NCBI GenBank assembly: GCA_964016885.1
Contig: OZ024743.1
Span: forward strand, 180,376,759 to 180,440,758
From: Eledone cirrhosa
Taxonomy: Eukaryota; Mollusca; Cephalopoda; Octopoda; Eledonidae
Length of the DNA: 64,000 nucleotides
Direction: 5' to 3'
In this document: positions 35,331-46,416 of the stretch, one piece after another
How the letters are laid out: every line of letters begins with the position of its first letter
Numbering within the stretch: the stretch's first letter is position 1
Translations under genes and position numbers: made by a program
Notes under the pieces: model-generated
Database searches by the model: none
The model's input: the letters and a program-made list of their open reading frames with translations, nothing else
Told to the model about the DNA's origin: nothing

Positions 35331-36213
35331 AATTTCTTCTATCATATACAATTTAATCGCTAGTTACCTCCCCTTTTGCATTAGCTCCCCTTAATATAGA
35401 TCTCAGACTCACCTCCGGAAATTAAACAATTAAACCGTTAGAAGAATCACTCCACAACAACTCGAACCCCGGATAACAATATAATAGGACCAGTATACAA
35501 ACCATAGCTGTAACGAAATAAAACATTCACTAAAATAAAATTATAACCATTATAATGGAAAAGATAGCAATAAGATTGATACTCTCAACACATACACATT
35601 TGAACATTTCAGAAACAATCATCACACTACATCCACCATACACTCATAATTTTAATACATAAACACCTTTGCCTGCTTGATATGCTTGTAAACCTATGTT
35701 TTTTTTATGTGATACCTTCGCATGCAGTAATTATATATGCCTAATATTATTCCCTGTTTCCTTCCTGTATATGCCTAACGCATTTGCACTTGCATATGTA
35801 TTGCCAGTGTCCTCGTTTTACGAGTAACTTTCTACCTTAATGTCTCTTTAATTATTATACTATTCCCTTGTAATCTATGTAGCATCCATTCCACTCTGTA
35901 AATACGAAACTGTTGTTGACAACATTAATATCCATGTATACATATGATTGTTCAGTTGAATAGGAGGTAAAATTATATGTACAAACATTGCTAGTGCTCC
36001 GATGATATCAGACGAAAGTTGGAAGAAACGATTGTCAGCAATAAAATGATTAGAACATAACTTTGATTATTGTCTAATTAATATTCCTGCTCTGTAAAAC
36101 ATCTGATGTATATACATTGAGCTATTTTTCTTACTGGTAATAAGGTAGTAATGAATTACTGACCTTTCCTGTTTATAGTTGTTTATGGTGTATACATAAC
36201 TATAAATAATAAT

Positions 36214-36316
36214 AATTGTTTCTACTTTAGGTACAAGGCCAGCAATTACCCAGTGCGTTACTGGTACTTTATTTTATCAACCCCGTAAGGATGAAAGGCA
36301 AAGTCAACCTCGGCAT
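36214..36316 (-). mobile_element. SINE tail and body fragment
   Basis: Minus-strand sequence from GTTTCTACTTTAGGTACAAG to AAAGTCAACCTCGGC; the tRNA-like head is replaced by a TA tract. Confidence 0.85.
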
Positions 36317-36651
36317 TTTATATATATATATATACACACATTCTCGGCGCTTCAAAAGCTGGAAATTGGACTTCGTACTTTGTTTATATTTATATATTAG
36401 TTGCTGTAAAGTACTTCATGGGCAGCTTTTTGGCTTGTGTCTGACGCTATCACGAGCAGCACCGTTGGTAGGGGTAAAAACTTTCAAAATCCATCTAAAC
36501 AGCTGAATAATCTGGAGTTCTGTGTCTTTCGTTTGTATTTTTATTTTCACAAAATAATTTTTTGAGGTTTCCCTCTAAACAATTATTTTCCGTTTTGCCT
36601 TGTTTTCATTCGTCATCTTGTCTTTTCTTTATTAATTTTCTTAATTTTATA

Positions 36652-36654
<3 letters not shown>

Positions 36655-36727
<73 letters not shown>
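36655..36727. repeat. (TA)n microsatellite
   Basis: About 70 bp of TA repeats. Confidence 0.97.
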
Positions 36728-36728
<1 letters not shown>

Positions 36729-36796
36729 CGTTTCTGAATTTGTTTATCAAGATTCTTTATCTGAAAACGTGTGTTGAAACCGATATTGGTATACTT

Positions 36797-36941
36797 TGGG
36801 AGGGTCATGTTGCCAATAAGAAACACACGCACCAGTTGCTTTCACTTCAATTTATTATAATAAATTTATAAATTTGTTATAATAAATTGAAGTGAAAGCA
36901 GCTGGTGCGTGTGTTTCTTATTGGCAACATGACCCTCCCAA
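36797..36941. repeat. near-perfect palindrome, about 65-bp arms
   Basis: TTGGGAGGGTCATGTTGCCA at 36,797 is mirrored by TGGCAACATGACCCTCCCAA ending at 36,941. The arms meet around AATTTATAAATTTGTT at about 36,860-36,878. Arm mismatches are few (CACCAGTTGC against GCAGCTGGTG). It would form a stable hairpin or cruciform. No coding sense is seen. Confidence 0.9.
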
Positions 36942-37218
36942 CGTATAACAATATATATATATATATATGGCAGCAAATGCGACAGGCGACAAAGCAGTAC
37001 ATTGTTAACTGGAATCCCTACGCGTCAACAATATTTATATATATATATATACACAGTTCAAGAGTAACCAATCTTAAAGAGAGAGATGGAGATAGGAGAG
37101 GAGATATGAGAGGAGAGATTGGTGAATTAGTTAGAAGCCAAAGCTCAATGTGCAATATGCTGTAGAAAGCAGCTAGGTGGCTGGGTTCATGCAGAAGTTA
37201 GGTGCGCAGAGCTGGAAA

Positions 37219-37649
37219 TATTCATTAGTTAAGCAAAACAAGACCACAAATTTCACAAGGAAGACATTATTAAAAGATTGTCAACATATTTTAGTTTGAT
37301 GTAAGGAATGTAGAGAATAATAATCTGTTTTTTAAATATGTTAATTATTTTCAACTGAACCAGATCAATTATGATATATAGTCATCTGATCCAGAAATAT
37401 TATATGGAGTAGCGAAACAATTGTAAATGGACATTATTATTATTATTTGCCTTTCATCCTTACGGGGTCGATAAAATAAAGTACCAGTAATGCACTGGGT
37501 AATTGCTGGCCTTGTGCCTAAAGTAGAAACAATTATTATTAATATTATTATTATTATTCTCTACATTCCTTACATCAAACTAAAATATGTTGACAATCTT
37601 TTAATAATGTCTTCCTTGTGAAATTTGTGGTCTTGTTTTGCTTAACTAA

Positions 37650-37653
<4 letters not shown>
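37219..37653. repeat. inverted repeat with about 100-bp arms around a SINE piece
   Basis: 37,219-37,323 (TATTCATTAGTTAAGCAAAA onward) is the reverse complement of 37,556-37,652. The interior holds unassigned DNA and a plus-strand SINE fragment at 37,448-37,537 with an ATT tail. A TA tract follows at 37,651-37,681. Confidence 0.88.
37448..37537 (+). mobile_element. SINE body and tail fragment
   Basis: CCTTTCATCCTTACGGGGTC through GCCTAAAGTAGAAACAATTA, followed by ATT repeats; the head is absent. Confidence 0.88.
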
Positions 37654-37681
<28 letters not shown>

Positions 37682-37685
<4 letters not shown>

Positions 37686-38090
37686 CAGCGTGCAATAGAT
37701 TATATAATAATATGGTTTCTATATGGAATTTAAACCACGATTTCATATTACATTCTATTTGAACAGGATAGTCTAATACACCATAACCTGATATTTAATA
37801 TATATCGCCAGTAAACATCAGTTAACTCCGACAGCAATAGAACAACTCAAAAGAACCATCCAAATGTGTCAACAGAAACAGACAACCTTATAGAAACCTA
37901 TGCCAAAATATCTTATGAAGATGAAGATATTAACAACAGAGTGTTCCAGACGAAATGGAATGATATGACGAACAATAATGATTAATACGTTTTCAATTAC
38001 TTCTATACAATTCTATTTATATGGGTTTGCTTCTAGAAGTTCAGCTACACTTGTATTGATTCAAAACATCATAAATGTAACTTGGGGCTC
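37682..38090. other. AT-rich DNA without recognised features
   Basis: No element or gene recognised. Confidence 0.5.
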
Positions 38091-38094
38091 AATT

Positions 38095-38237
38095 TTACGG
38101 GCAAAACCAACCGACAGAAAACCCAGGGGTAGACCCTGAGCAGGATGGTTGGATAACATCCATAAGCTTGGCTGCTCACGCTTGGGGATCCAGTGGGATC
38201 AGTTGAAGACAGCTGCTCTGACAGCACCAGCTTGATG
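38095..38237 (+). pseudogene. C-terminal end of an RTE-like LINE
   Basis: In one frame the sequence reads KPTDRKPRGRP, a TGA stop, then GWLDNIHKLGCS and GIQWDQLKTAAL. This is the conserved C-terminal tail of a LINE open reading frame common in cephalopod genomes. It is followed by AAGAAACAAG and a (GAA)n tail. The clade assignment (RTE or CR1 group) is uncertain. Confidence 0.65.
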
Positions 38238-38239
38238 TA

Positions 38240-38246
38240 AAGAAAC

Positions 38247-38280
<34 letters not shown>

Positions 38281-38326
38281 AGAAGAAGAAGAAGAAGAAG
38301 AAGAAGAAGAAGAAGAAGAAGAAGAT
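38240..38326. repeat. (GAA)n microsatellite
   Basis: GAA repeats form the apparent tail of the preceding LINE fragment. Confidence 0.95.
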
Positions 38327-38629
38327 TCAATTTTTAAGATTATCAATCATTCTGGTATCACATATTCAAGGCGGACATTAGCTTCGAAAATTTTAATGGT
38401 TTCCGAAGTCCACAGAGATAATGGCAATCTGTTTTCTTAAAACTAAATCAATACAACAAACAAAGAACAGACGTATCATTTCTAACTCTGAATCTTAAGC
38501 AGATTTCCCATCTACAAGGCCGTATATATGTAAATTCAGATAAGTTAATGACCAACCACAAATCATAAATTAGACCCCCATAATCTTACTGCAAATACAG
38601 CTAATGTGATGATGTTACATTCTAAGAGA

Positions 38630-38735
38630 TTCTCCTCCTCCTTCTTCTTCTTCTTCTTCTTCTTCCTGAGAAAGCCGTAGGGGCAGAGTTCTCAAACACT
38701 CCTTCCTGCGGGTCCGGCCAGAAGCTACTGAATAA
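38630..38735 (-). mobile_element. LINE scrap with (CTT)n tail, opposite orientation
   Basis: (CTT)n at 38,636-38,666 is followed by TTCTCAAACACTCCTTCCTG and GCGGGTCC. This resembles 60,115-60,150, part of the LINE fragment there. Read on the minus strand it is a 3' end with a (GAA)n tail, convergent with the fragment at 38,095. Confidence 0.5.
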
Positions 38736-38739
38736 GATA

Positions 38740-40640
38740 ACAAGAAACTGCAATATGGTGAGAGTTATGACAAAGAATTCTAAGAGATTAGTCGGTTAAT
38801 TTCCAAATATTCAGTGAGAAGAATACAAAAATCCGCTGTTCACGGGTGTATATATTCTTCTGTATCAGTCCTCTACTACTAGCAGTAAAACTGCTTCAGC
38901 ACGTTCCATGCCTCCTCTGTTATACTACAACTCTCGCCTGGATATCACCAAGACATGTTCAAAATGAACATCATTAACATTGTTCTCAACAATTAGGACG
39001 GATATCTAATCTAAACTATAATAAATTAAGAAGCGCGGGACTGCGTACGATTTATAATTTTTTATCCCATTAGTAAAATAAGTAAGATTACTTTGAATAA
39101 ATAATGAATGAATATTACATAATTTATCTACTAAATTTCGTGGCTGTTCATTAAATATATTTTATTACTTATTTAAAGATTCACTTCTTTAAAATTTTCA
39201 AATGTCAACACTTCCGGTTAGCGATCGTTTAAATAAATTTTCATATATTGCTGTCACTAATTTTCTCCTAATGCAGTTTATATAAAATATCGTCTTTTTT
39301 TAATGTATCATGGATTACGTTACTGATTACAGAAGACAGTGTAACACAGTCATCGTTCAATTTCTGTGTATATTGTCAATTACGGTTTTATTTGATGTAT
39401 CATATGTACAATGTATATATATACTTGCGTATAATATCAATATACACACTACACAAGCTAGCAGAAAACCCCTCGATGGTTGGTTTTTCTGCTAGTATGC
39501 GTAATAATTTGAAGTGAACAGAAAAATAATTTGAAGTGAGCAGAAAATAAACGAAAAATATTAAATCGAGATACTTTGGAAACTATTTTATTTTTGTCAA
39601 TGATAAATCGAATCCATAGATTGACTAGTTCAATAATGGTTCAATACTAGTTCAATAATGGTGCTCGGGTGAATATGTTTACATTTCTTCATATCTGTTG
39701 AAGAGATATTTCCTATGCACTTATAAATACCCGGGTATGTTGTAACGTATGTAATAGTTAGTATTAACGCTTATGTATTAGTGGTGGAGCTCAATACATT
39801 GACATGAAGAATGATCACTATATTTACACATCTAAACAGACAAGACCCACCCCAAGTATTAGCACTAAATTATATACCAGAAATGAAAAAGTTATGATCA
39901 ATCACAGGGAGGCACTTAAGAAAATGCTGCTATTAGATACGATTATGTGCAGCCGGTGTTTGAATTTTCACAAAAGAACCAGTAGCAAACATTGCTCCAA
40001 CATTCAACATTATATACTTAAATATTAGTCAACACTATCTAGAAATAGTAGCCAGATGTTTTCAAATTGTTTCGTAATGTATTGAAATTGTAAGTAAATT
40101 TAAAAGTAAAGATTTTATTTTCAAAACTAGAACGCTTTCAATCATAGTTCTGTTCGGCTAGGATCGGCCCGAGGCTAAGTAACAACAGTAACATACACAA
40201 ACAGAAGCAATGATACGGGCTGCAAAGATAATGCAAAGCAAATCACTGGACATACACCAGCATAATATTTTCTGGACATACTCACAGGTATAATAATTTC
40301 TAGGAGAGGTGTACTTGTCATAAGGAAAACAGCAATGATTTATTTTGTGTGTCCATGCAATACTAGAGTATTTCAATTATTAATAATTTTAAGGCTGGTC
40401 AAAAGATATTAGCGTTTCTATTTTACAGTTTAGTTAGACGCCTATACTTGAAATCTGGTAAAGTCATATGCAAGTAAAGTGGAGATGTTAAACCGGGTGT
40501 CGGATTAAGTATAATACCCAAGTAGCCCACAGCATAAATTTGAACTCAGAACGCAGAAAGCCGAAGTTTGCTCCCACCTTCTCAGCTACTGTCACCTGGG
40601 TTTGATATGCTACTGTTGTTTACCACAATGCAGTTCATTT
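38740..40640. other. AT-rich DNA, largely unassigned
   Basis: It contains a hairpin at 39,451-39,496 (AGCTAGCAGAAAA against TTTTTCTGCTAGT) and a direct repeat AATAATTTGAAGTGA at 39,504 and 39,526. A short ATCGGCCCGAGGCTA at 40,161 recalls a tRNA-Lys-type SINE. The open frames at 39,804-40,028 and 39,310-39,495 show no recognisable family. Confidence 0.5.
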
Positions 40641-40644
40641 AGTC

Positions 40645-40997
40645 CAGAGGTTCTCAAACTTTTTGGCCCCCAACCCTATTTCCAGAGAGATCTGGCTACA
40701 CCCGAATAGTAAATAATTGTTTCTAGATTTGGCACAAGGCCAGCAATTATCTCAGTGTATTACTGGTACTTTATTTTATCGACCCCGTAAAGATAAAAGG
40801 CAAAGTTAACCTCGGTAATATATAATAAATATAATCGTTCATTTTTATATAATGAATCATATAATATATACTATGTATCATTTGATATTTATCATACTAT
40901 CATAACATCTCTACCGCCCCCTTAGGCCCTACTCGACCTTCTAAACATCCAAACCCCCCGGGGGAGGGGAGCATGGCGCCCACTTTGAGGACCTCTG
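40645..40997. mobile_element. hAT-type MITE with nested SINE
   Basis: Terminal inverted repeats are CAGAGGTTCTCAAA at 40,645 and TTTGAGGACCTCTG ending at 40,997, with one internal mismatch. The flanks ATTTAGTC (40,637-40,644) and ATTTAGTT (40,998-41,005) form an 8-bp target duplication with one mismatch, the size expected for hAT transposons. No transposase is encoded. A minus-strand SINE (40,715-40,816) lies inside. Confidence 0.82.
40715..40816 (-). mobile_element. SINE fragment nested in the MITE
   Basis: Minus-strand tail and body from ATTGTTTCTAGATTTGGCAC to AAAGTTAACCTCGG. Confidence 0.88.
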
Positions 40998-41005
40998 ATT
41001 TAGTT

Positions 41006-41279
41006 GTTTTGAGAATTGTCTAGGAAAAGTTGACATGATGTGCTAGAGATTTGTTTTGTTTTTCATTAGTCTTACATTTATTGCTTAAACTCACTGCATT
41101 TCTCAGTGCAACTAAATGTACCTAAGATATGTATTTTATTTTGGTTTTCCACATTGTATTGAAAGAATTATTCTATATGCTATATGAAGTGTTTGTAAAG
41201 CCTTTTGCCTCCATTTTCTATATCTGTACATCACGGGATTTGGTAGTGTTAGATGTACAGCGTTATTATTCCATAATTA
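41006..41279. other. AT-rich DNA without recognised features
   Basis: No gene or element recognised. The open frame at 41,129 runs into a SINE and has no family features. Confidence 0.5.
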
Positions 41280-41504
41280 AGGGCGGTAAATTGGCAGTAT
41301 CGGTAGATTGTCGGGGAACACGCTTTGCGGCATATAGCTACGTCCCCTTACATTCTGAGTTCAAATTCCGCCGAGATTAGCTTTGCCTTTCATCCTTACA
41401 GATTCGATAAAATAAAGTACCAGTAACACACTGGAATTGATTTAATCGACTTTCTTCTTCCTCAATGTTGTTGGCCTTGTACCTAAATCAGAAATCATTA
41501 TTAA
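41280..41504 (+). mobile_element. full-length SINE, longer subfamily
   Basis: The head is GGCAGTATCGGTAGATTGTC (box A-like); GAGTTCAAATTCCG follows (box B-like), then body GATAAAATAAAGTACC, the CGACTTTCTTCTTCC segment, GGCCTTGTACC and the tail AGAAATCATTATT. Confidence 0.88.
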
Positions 41505-41513
41505 GGATGGTCG

Positions 41514-41733
41514 AGGGCGGTGAATTGGCAGTATAGGTAGAGGGTCGGATGCCATGCTTTGCAGCATAGAGTTTCGGCTCTTTATGATCTCAATTCAAAT
41601 CCCGTCGAGGTTAACTTTGCCTTTCATTCTTACGGGGTCGATAAAATAAAGTACCAGTAACGTAGTGGGGTCGATTTAATCGACTTTCCCCTGCCCCTAA
41701 ATTACTGGCCTTGTGCCTATACTAGATATCATT
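41514..41733 (+). mobile_element. full-length SINE, second of three in tandem
   Basis: Head GGCAGTATAGGTAGAGGGTC, body GATAAAATAAAGTACC, tail CTAGATATCATTATAAGG. Confidence 0.88.
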
Positions 41734-41737
41734 ATAA

Positions 41738-41921
41738 GGATGGTCATTAGCAGCATTGTAGAGCGTCGGCCAACATACATTGTGATATAGAGTTACGTTC
41801 CTTTATGTTTTGTGGTCTAATCCTTACAAGGTCGATAAACTAAAGTATCAGTAATGCACTGAATTGATTTAATCGACTCCTCCCCACCCCCCCAAAAAAA
41901 ATCAGAAACCAATCATGATAA
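41738..41921 (+). mobile_element. diverged SINE, third of three in tandem
   Basis: Head AGCAGCATTGTAGAGCGTC, body GGTCGATAAACTAAAGTATC, a C-rich segment, then CAGAAACCAATCATGATAA. The gradient of divergence suggests successive insertions into the 3' tail. Confidence 0.78.
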
Positions 41922-42121
41922 ATTAGAAAACCACTATAATTTGCTTCCATCTTAATAGATTTTATTATATTCTACTTCATAAGATAGGTTTACTCTGTAG
42001 AATTTATTATTCATGTCGTTAGATTCAAATTATGAATGTCTACAGTTCACAATTTCTGCCGACAATAATTTGTTCAACGTTCACGTAACAAAGAGTTAAT
42101 ACGAGAGAAATTTCTATTACG

Positions 42122-42162
<41 letters not shown>

Positions 42163-42895
42163 TTAATACATTAACAGAGAAAGCTATTAGCGATACTCCG
42201 ACCAACTTCCATCTCACTCAATAAACATTAGGAAATACCTAAGTATATTCCCAATTATACGTTTGGGGTGCTAACTATATTGTATTATGTGGAAAGTCGG
42301 CTGTATTATTTTATATGAGACATAATTAAATAAATCTCACTTTCAATTCGATCGTTTCGTTATAAGATTTCTACAAGGTGGGAGAAAAAAGTCCAAGTTA
42401 TGTAGAAGCTTGCATATGATCAACAGATTTACTTGCAACTGGGCTCTTATAACTCTTCAGTGTAATGCCCAAGCAATATCAATAAAAAATATAAAAAACT
42501 ACATCGATATTAATATTCAGAGATATTCACCGTCAGTGCTAGATCCACTAAGTTTGAAAGTCCAGCAGTCCATCAAAAAAGAATTTCTCACACTGTCCCC
42601 AAATGGGAGGTTATCGTAAAATATAAAATAATATATACGCAGGTCATTGAATCCTGTTAGGAATCCAAACCACGTGTTAAGAACTCAACTGGATAATAAA
42701 AAGATAAATATATGTATGTATTATTTAAGTATACATATAAATATTTTCTCAGGCAAAATAACAGACATGAGATATAGGAAGAATCAATCAATATTTCATA
42801 TGAAAAATAAATAAAGATAGTCATACCTAAATATATAGAAATTTCATATATATATATAAGTAGTTCCACGACAGTTAGTTCATCATATATATGTA
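41922..42895. other. AT-rich DNA with a TA tract
   Basis: TA repeats lie at 42,123-42,160. No gene recognised; the open frame at 42,410-42,619 has no family features. Confidence 0.5.
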
Positions 42896-43400
42896 CTAGC
42901 AGAAGTACTCGGCGTTGCCCGGGTGTAAGTCGACCTTTGGTCTGTTAGAATGTGTGAAAGTTACTTCCTGCGCATCATAGGTTCAAAACTTCGAACTTCA
43001 ATGAAAAAAAATAGGTTAGTAGACACAGGTGTGTAATTTATTAATTGTAGTTACACAGTGTATCGTTGAAATTGTTCTCTGCACGACTGACGGAAGTCAA
43101 AATCGCTTGATATTGAATGTTCAGTTAATTTAAAGCAGGGTGAAAATGTCGATTACTTTCATTGTTTTTTTTTTTTACAATTTTTGCGCTCACATGTGCA
43201 GAAGAATAATTAAAAGGGCCTTTATCTTAACCGCGGCATAATGGCGAGTCTTTTGTGACAGTTTTCAAGAATATAGGACGTTCCTGTAAAAAATGTTCCC
43301 ATGTGTAACTTTGCCTTGTTCTTTTGCGCAAAGTCGAGCCCCACTTCAGTTTTATTGATTTTTTACATCAATGCGTGATCTCTGAAGTAGATTTGAGTAG

Positions 43401-43959
43401 CTAAAAACCTGTCCCGGTAAATTTGCTATAAGTGAAAAAAAGTTGATCAAAATTGTATCTAGGGTTATTGCCCTTTGCCACAGCCTCAAGCCTCGTCTGA
43501 CGGGATGTTGGTGATTCCTCCGTCAGCGCTTGTTGGCGACGAAGGCGAACATCAGCAAGCCTTGTCGTACGTGATGTTGGTGACTCAACCAGCCGGGAAA
43601 GACGTCTATCAGCGAGTCGAGATTCGCGCTCAGCAGGTGTTTCCTAGAGAAAATTAATTAATTCTACTGGTTAGCTAAGCCAATGGCAGTGTCAATAGTA
43701 AATGAGAAAAGTCTAACATGAACAAAAGGGAATCAAGGTAAGACAATAAATTTAATATAACTACGATTAGAATGTTGTAGTTGCTTAAAAGTGGTGACAG
43801 TTAGGATAAACGCAGTACTTACTAACATTAAGGGAGAATATTGCATAAAGGATTAATCAATTGTGAATGAACTCATACCTGAGAACGCCTAATTCGTTGT
43901 CTCAAAGCAGTAGCTGTACCTTTTTTGGAGGTAAGTCTTGAACGTTTCCGTGTGGGCAT
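43401..43959 (-). pseudogene. Helitron replicase N-terminus, two exons
   Basis: Exon 1 is 43,959-43,879: ATG then a basic 27-residue start beginning MPTRKRSRLTSKKG, ending at CAG with donor GTATGAGT. The intron is 43,878-43,644 (235 bp) with acceptor TTTTCTCTAG. Exon 2 is 43,643-43,401, opens in phase 0 with ETPAERESRLADRRLSRL, continues with a second Arg-rich SPTSR-containing repeat, and stops at TAG. The basic, Arg-rich ETPAERE-type segment precedes the Rep domain in Helitron proteins. Rep and helicase are absent, so the spliced product would be 107 residues. The intron is inferred from splice signals and frame. Confidence 0.68.
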
Positions 43960-44084
43960 AACGACGTGTAACGAAGCTGTTAGGTTAGAGAGAGGTGATT
44001 AAATACAGAGAGAGATGACACCAGATTCGTTAGCATGGTTACTGGTGAATGGGAAGGTTTGGAAATATGATTACAATAACTTAC

Positions 44085-44335
44085 CGAATTTTCCCGTCTA
44101 TAAATTGCACTTAAAATAATTAAATTTAATCAAAAAACAGCTCTGCGCTTTATACTCCGGTGAGCCTTATGTATAAATAATACAATGGTAATCAATCACG
44201 GCTCTAACAGAAGTAATAGATCTAGACTAAAAGTAAAGAAGATGGCATTTTCCTGGTTGGCCTTACACGCCGTTGCGTGAACCTGATTTTAAATGATACG
44301 CCTTATATCCTGGTGAGCCTTATAGAGCGGAAAAT
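44085..44335. mobile_element. MITE-like insert within the Helitron
   Basis: The repeated motif CTTTATACTCCGGTGAGCCTTAT-like occurs at 44,149 and 44,301, and the ends GAATTTTCCCGTCT and AGAGCGGAAAATATC are roughly inverse. The TCCGGTG-GCCTTAT motif is seen in Tc1/mariner-related repeats of many animals. The family assignment is tentative. Confidence 0.45.
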
Positions 44336-45484
44336 ATCTATTGGAAAAGAATACGAATTCATGACCAAGGTGTGACAAAATAGGCGTCTATACAGCGCCT
44401 GAAACAAACTTGTCCAAAACCCTAGGATTTTTCTCGTTAAGTATCCACCCAAAAGGAACCGTTTTTTAGTTACAAAAAATAACCATATTGTATAGTAGCT
44501 ATATTTCTGACATATCATGCCAAAAAGAACAATATGTTCAAAAATGTTCTAAAGTACATTCAATCTCTCTTTTTCACCGATATCTTAATAAGCAAGTTAT
44601 CGATTTTTTATTGGCTGTCAGTGTCTATCTGCATGCAGGTGTGCACGTGTGCGCAATTAATTGCAAATACGCTCATAACATTTAGTCGTAAGCAGAACAA
44701 AAAATGCCATTAGAGGTGGGCTAATAATGAAGACACAAAAGCTGGTGAACTTACGTTTAAACACCCGAAAAGTTACTCACTTCCTGTGCAAAAGACTGTA
44801 ACAGTAGTAATATAAATTAATTAATTTTTTAGAACCTTTTGTTTAAAAAAGGAAAACATTGGTACGGACGTAAAATTTTTTACAACTTTGTATGTGTACA
44901 ATACAACTTGGTCAACGTATTATTTAGTAATTCTTTTTTTCAAAAAGTATGATTATTTAAGACTGTTTGAAAATTTACTCACATCTTTTAACATCACAAA
45001 AGACACCGTTAAATTTGGTTCCCTTTTCAGATAGGGATAATACTGTATATCCACGTGAATAAGGTGGAATATGAAAAGATAAACTCTTTAATGGTCGGTC
45101 GTTTACTGAGACAGCTGGGAAGAGATGCAGCTGGCCGTCCAATCAATAACGCACGTCCTTATATGGGCATATGAAATTTATTTTTATTGCGCCAGATGTA
45201 AACTAAGAGTTCTTGTGTTCGAATTCACATAAAATTTCATTGGAATCGAAAAACATTCTGTCATAGGGCCCGATTATCGATTTTTCGAAAATTTAAAGTA
45301 GCCTATTCCACTCTACGCGTTGAGTTTTATATATGTGTGAGGTTTCATAAAAATTGGATGAACGGTGTAGCATGCAAGTTCGAAACACCAAACAATGTCC
45401 ATCTTCCCTTTATATATATAGATATAAATATATACATGTGTGTGTGCGTGTATGTATATTTATATGTATGTGTGTTAATGTATG

Positions 45485-45486
<2 letters not shown>

Positions 45487-45557
<71 letters not shown>

Positions 45558-45759
45558 GTGTATGTGTGTGTGTATGTATACAGAGAGAGGGAGAGAAATA
45601 GCGAGAAATTCCACACTCACACAGAAACGCGCACACACATACAGCCATATCCATACAGACTATTACATATATAAACACACATTCTACATCAATGCACCAC
45701 AAGCAGAAAGAGCTACACACACGGTTCCAGCTATATGCATGCGTAGCCATACACGCGCA

Positions 45760-45803
<44 letters not shown>

Positions 45804-45835
45804 ATTTATTAAAATTTTATTTTAATAAATATTTG
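45487..45835. repeat. TA, GT and AG microsatellites
   Basis: TA tracts at 45,489-45,555 and 45,761-45,805, with TGTG-rich and AGAG-rich pieces between. Confidence 0.93.
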
Positions 45836-45914
45836 CTCTACGTTCTTATACATTTAATATATATTTATCCTTATCGAGCCCTCTTTGGATTTTAGTCTTC
45901 AAATTTATTATTAT
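45836..45914. repeat. direct repeat flanking the decayed Penelope copy, left
   Basis: It matches 47,090-47,172 (TATCCTTATCGAGCCCTCTT, TTAGTCTTCAAATTTATTAT). Its position on both sides of the Penelope remnant suggests pseudo-LTRs. Confidence 0.7.
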
Positions 45915-45917
45915 TGC

Positions 45918-46092
<175 letters not shown>

Positions 46093-46416
46093 TAACAGAT
46101 TAAAGTTTAATCAAATAATCCCTGTTTTCACCCTTTACAGGATCTTCTGAAACTAAAAATGTCAATCTGTGAACGCAGAAGTAAATATTTCAAAAAACGT
46201 TGCAACCGAAGGAAGACGATACATTAGTTCGTGGAAACGTTCCCTTCACAAAACATGCAGGTAATATATACTTACCTATACGAATAAGTAATGGTATTAA
46301 CATAATATATACTTAGCTACCACATCAAGACGTAAAATATCCGCGTATAGTTCGTACTATCCGTTAGGGTATAATGTGGGGCTGTAATACAGGAAACTTT
46401 TGTGCAATTTATGTTT

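Larger units (their letters stand above)
32501..36062. mobile_element. Penelope-like element block with about 600-700-bp inverted repeats
   Basis: The left arm 32,501-33,201 and right arm 35,458-36,062 are imperfect reverse complements. Paired landmarks: GCTGACAATCGTTTCTTCC with its inverse at 36,018, ATATCATCGGAGCACTAGCA with its inverse near 35,985, GAGAGTATCAATCTTATTGC with its inverse near 35,570, and GTTATCCGGGGTTC with GAACCCCGGATAAC. The arms differ by indels of tens of bases. Between them lie a Penelope-like coding remnant (33,270-34,574), a tandem duplication and an inserted SINE. Long terminal repeats in inverted orientation are known for some Penelope-like elements. Confidence 0.8.
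42896..45422 (-). mobile_element. Helitron (Helentron-like), minus strand, internally deleted
   Basis: Read on the minus strand, the 5' terminus is TC at 45,421-45,422, followed by TATATATATAAAGGG. The 3' terminus is CTAG at 42,896-42,899, preceded by a hairpin ACCCGG/CCGAGT about 11 nt upstream. The bases outside are A and T, as expected for Helitron insertion between A and T. At 2.5 kb it is too short for a complete Rep/helicase and keeps only an N-terminal exon pair. A small MITE-like insert lies at about 44,085-44,335. Confidence 0.8.

Noticed and set aside
43475..43657. Small plus-strand protein of 60 residues in GC-rich DNA
   Set aside because: The minus strand encodes the Helitron N-terminal exon over the same bases, with correct splice signals, which explains the composition better.
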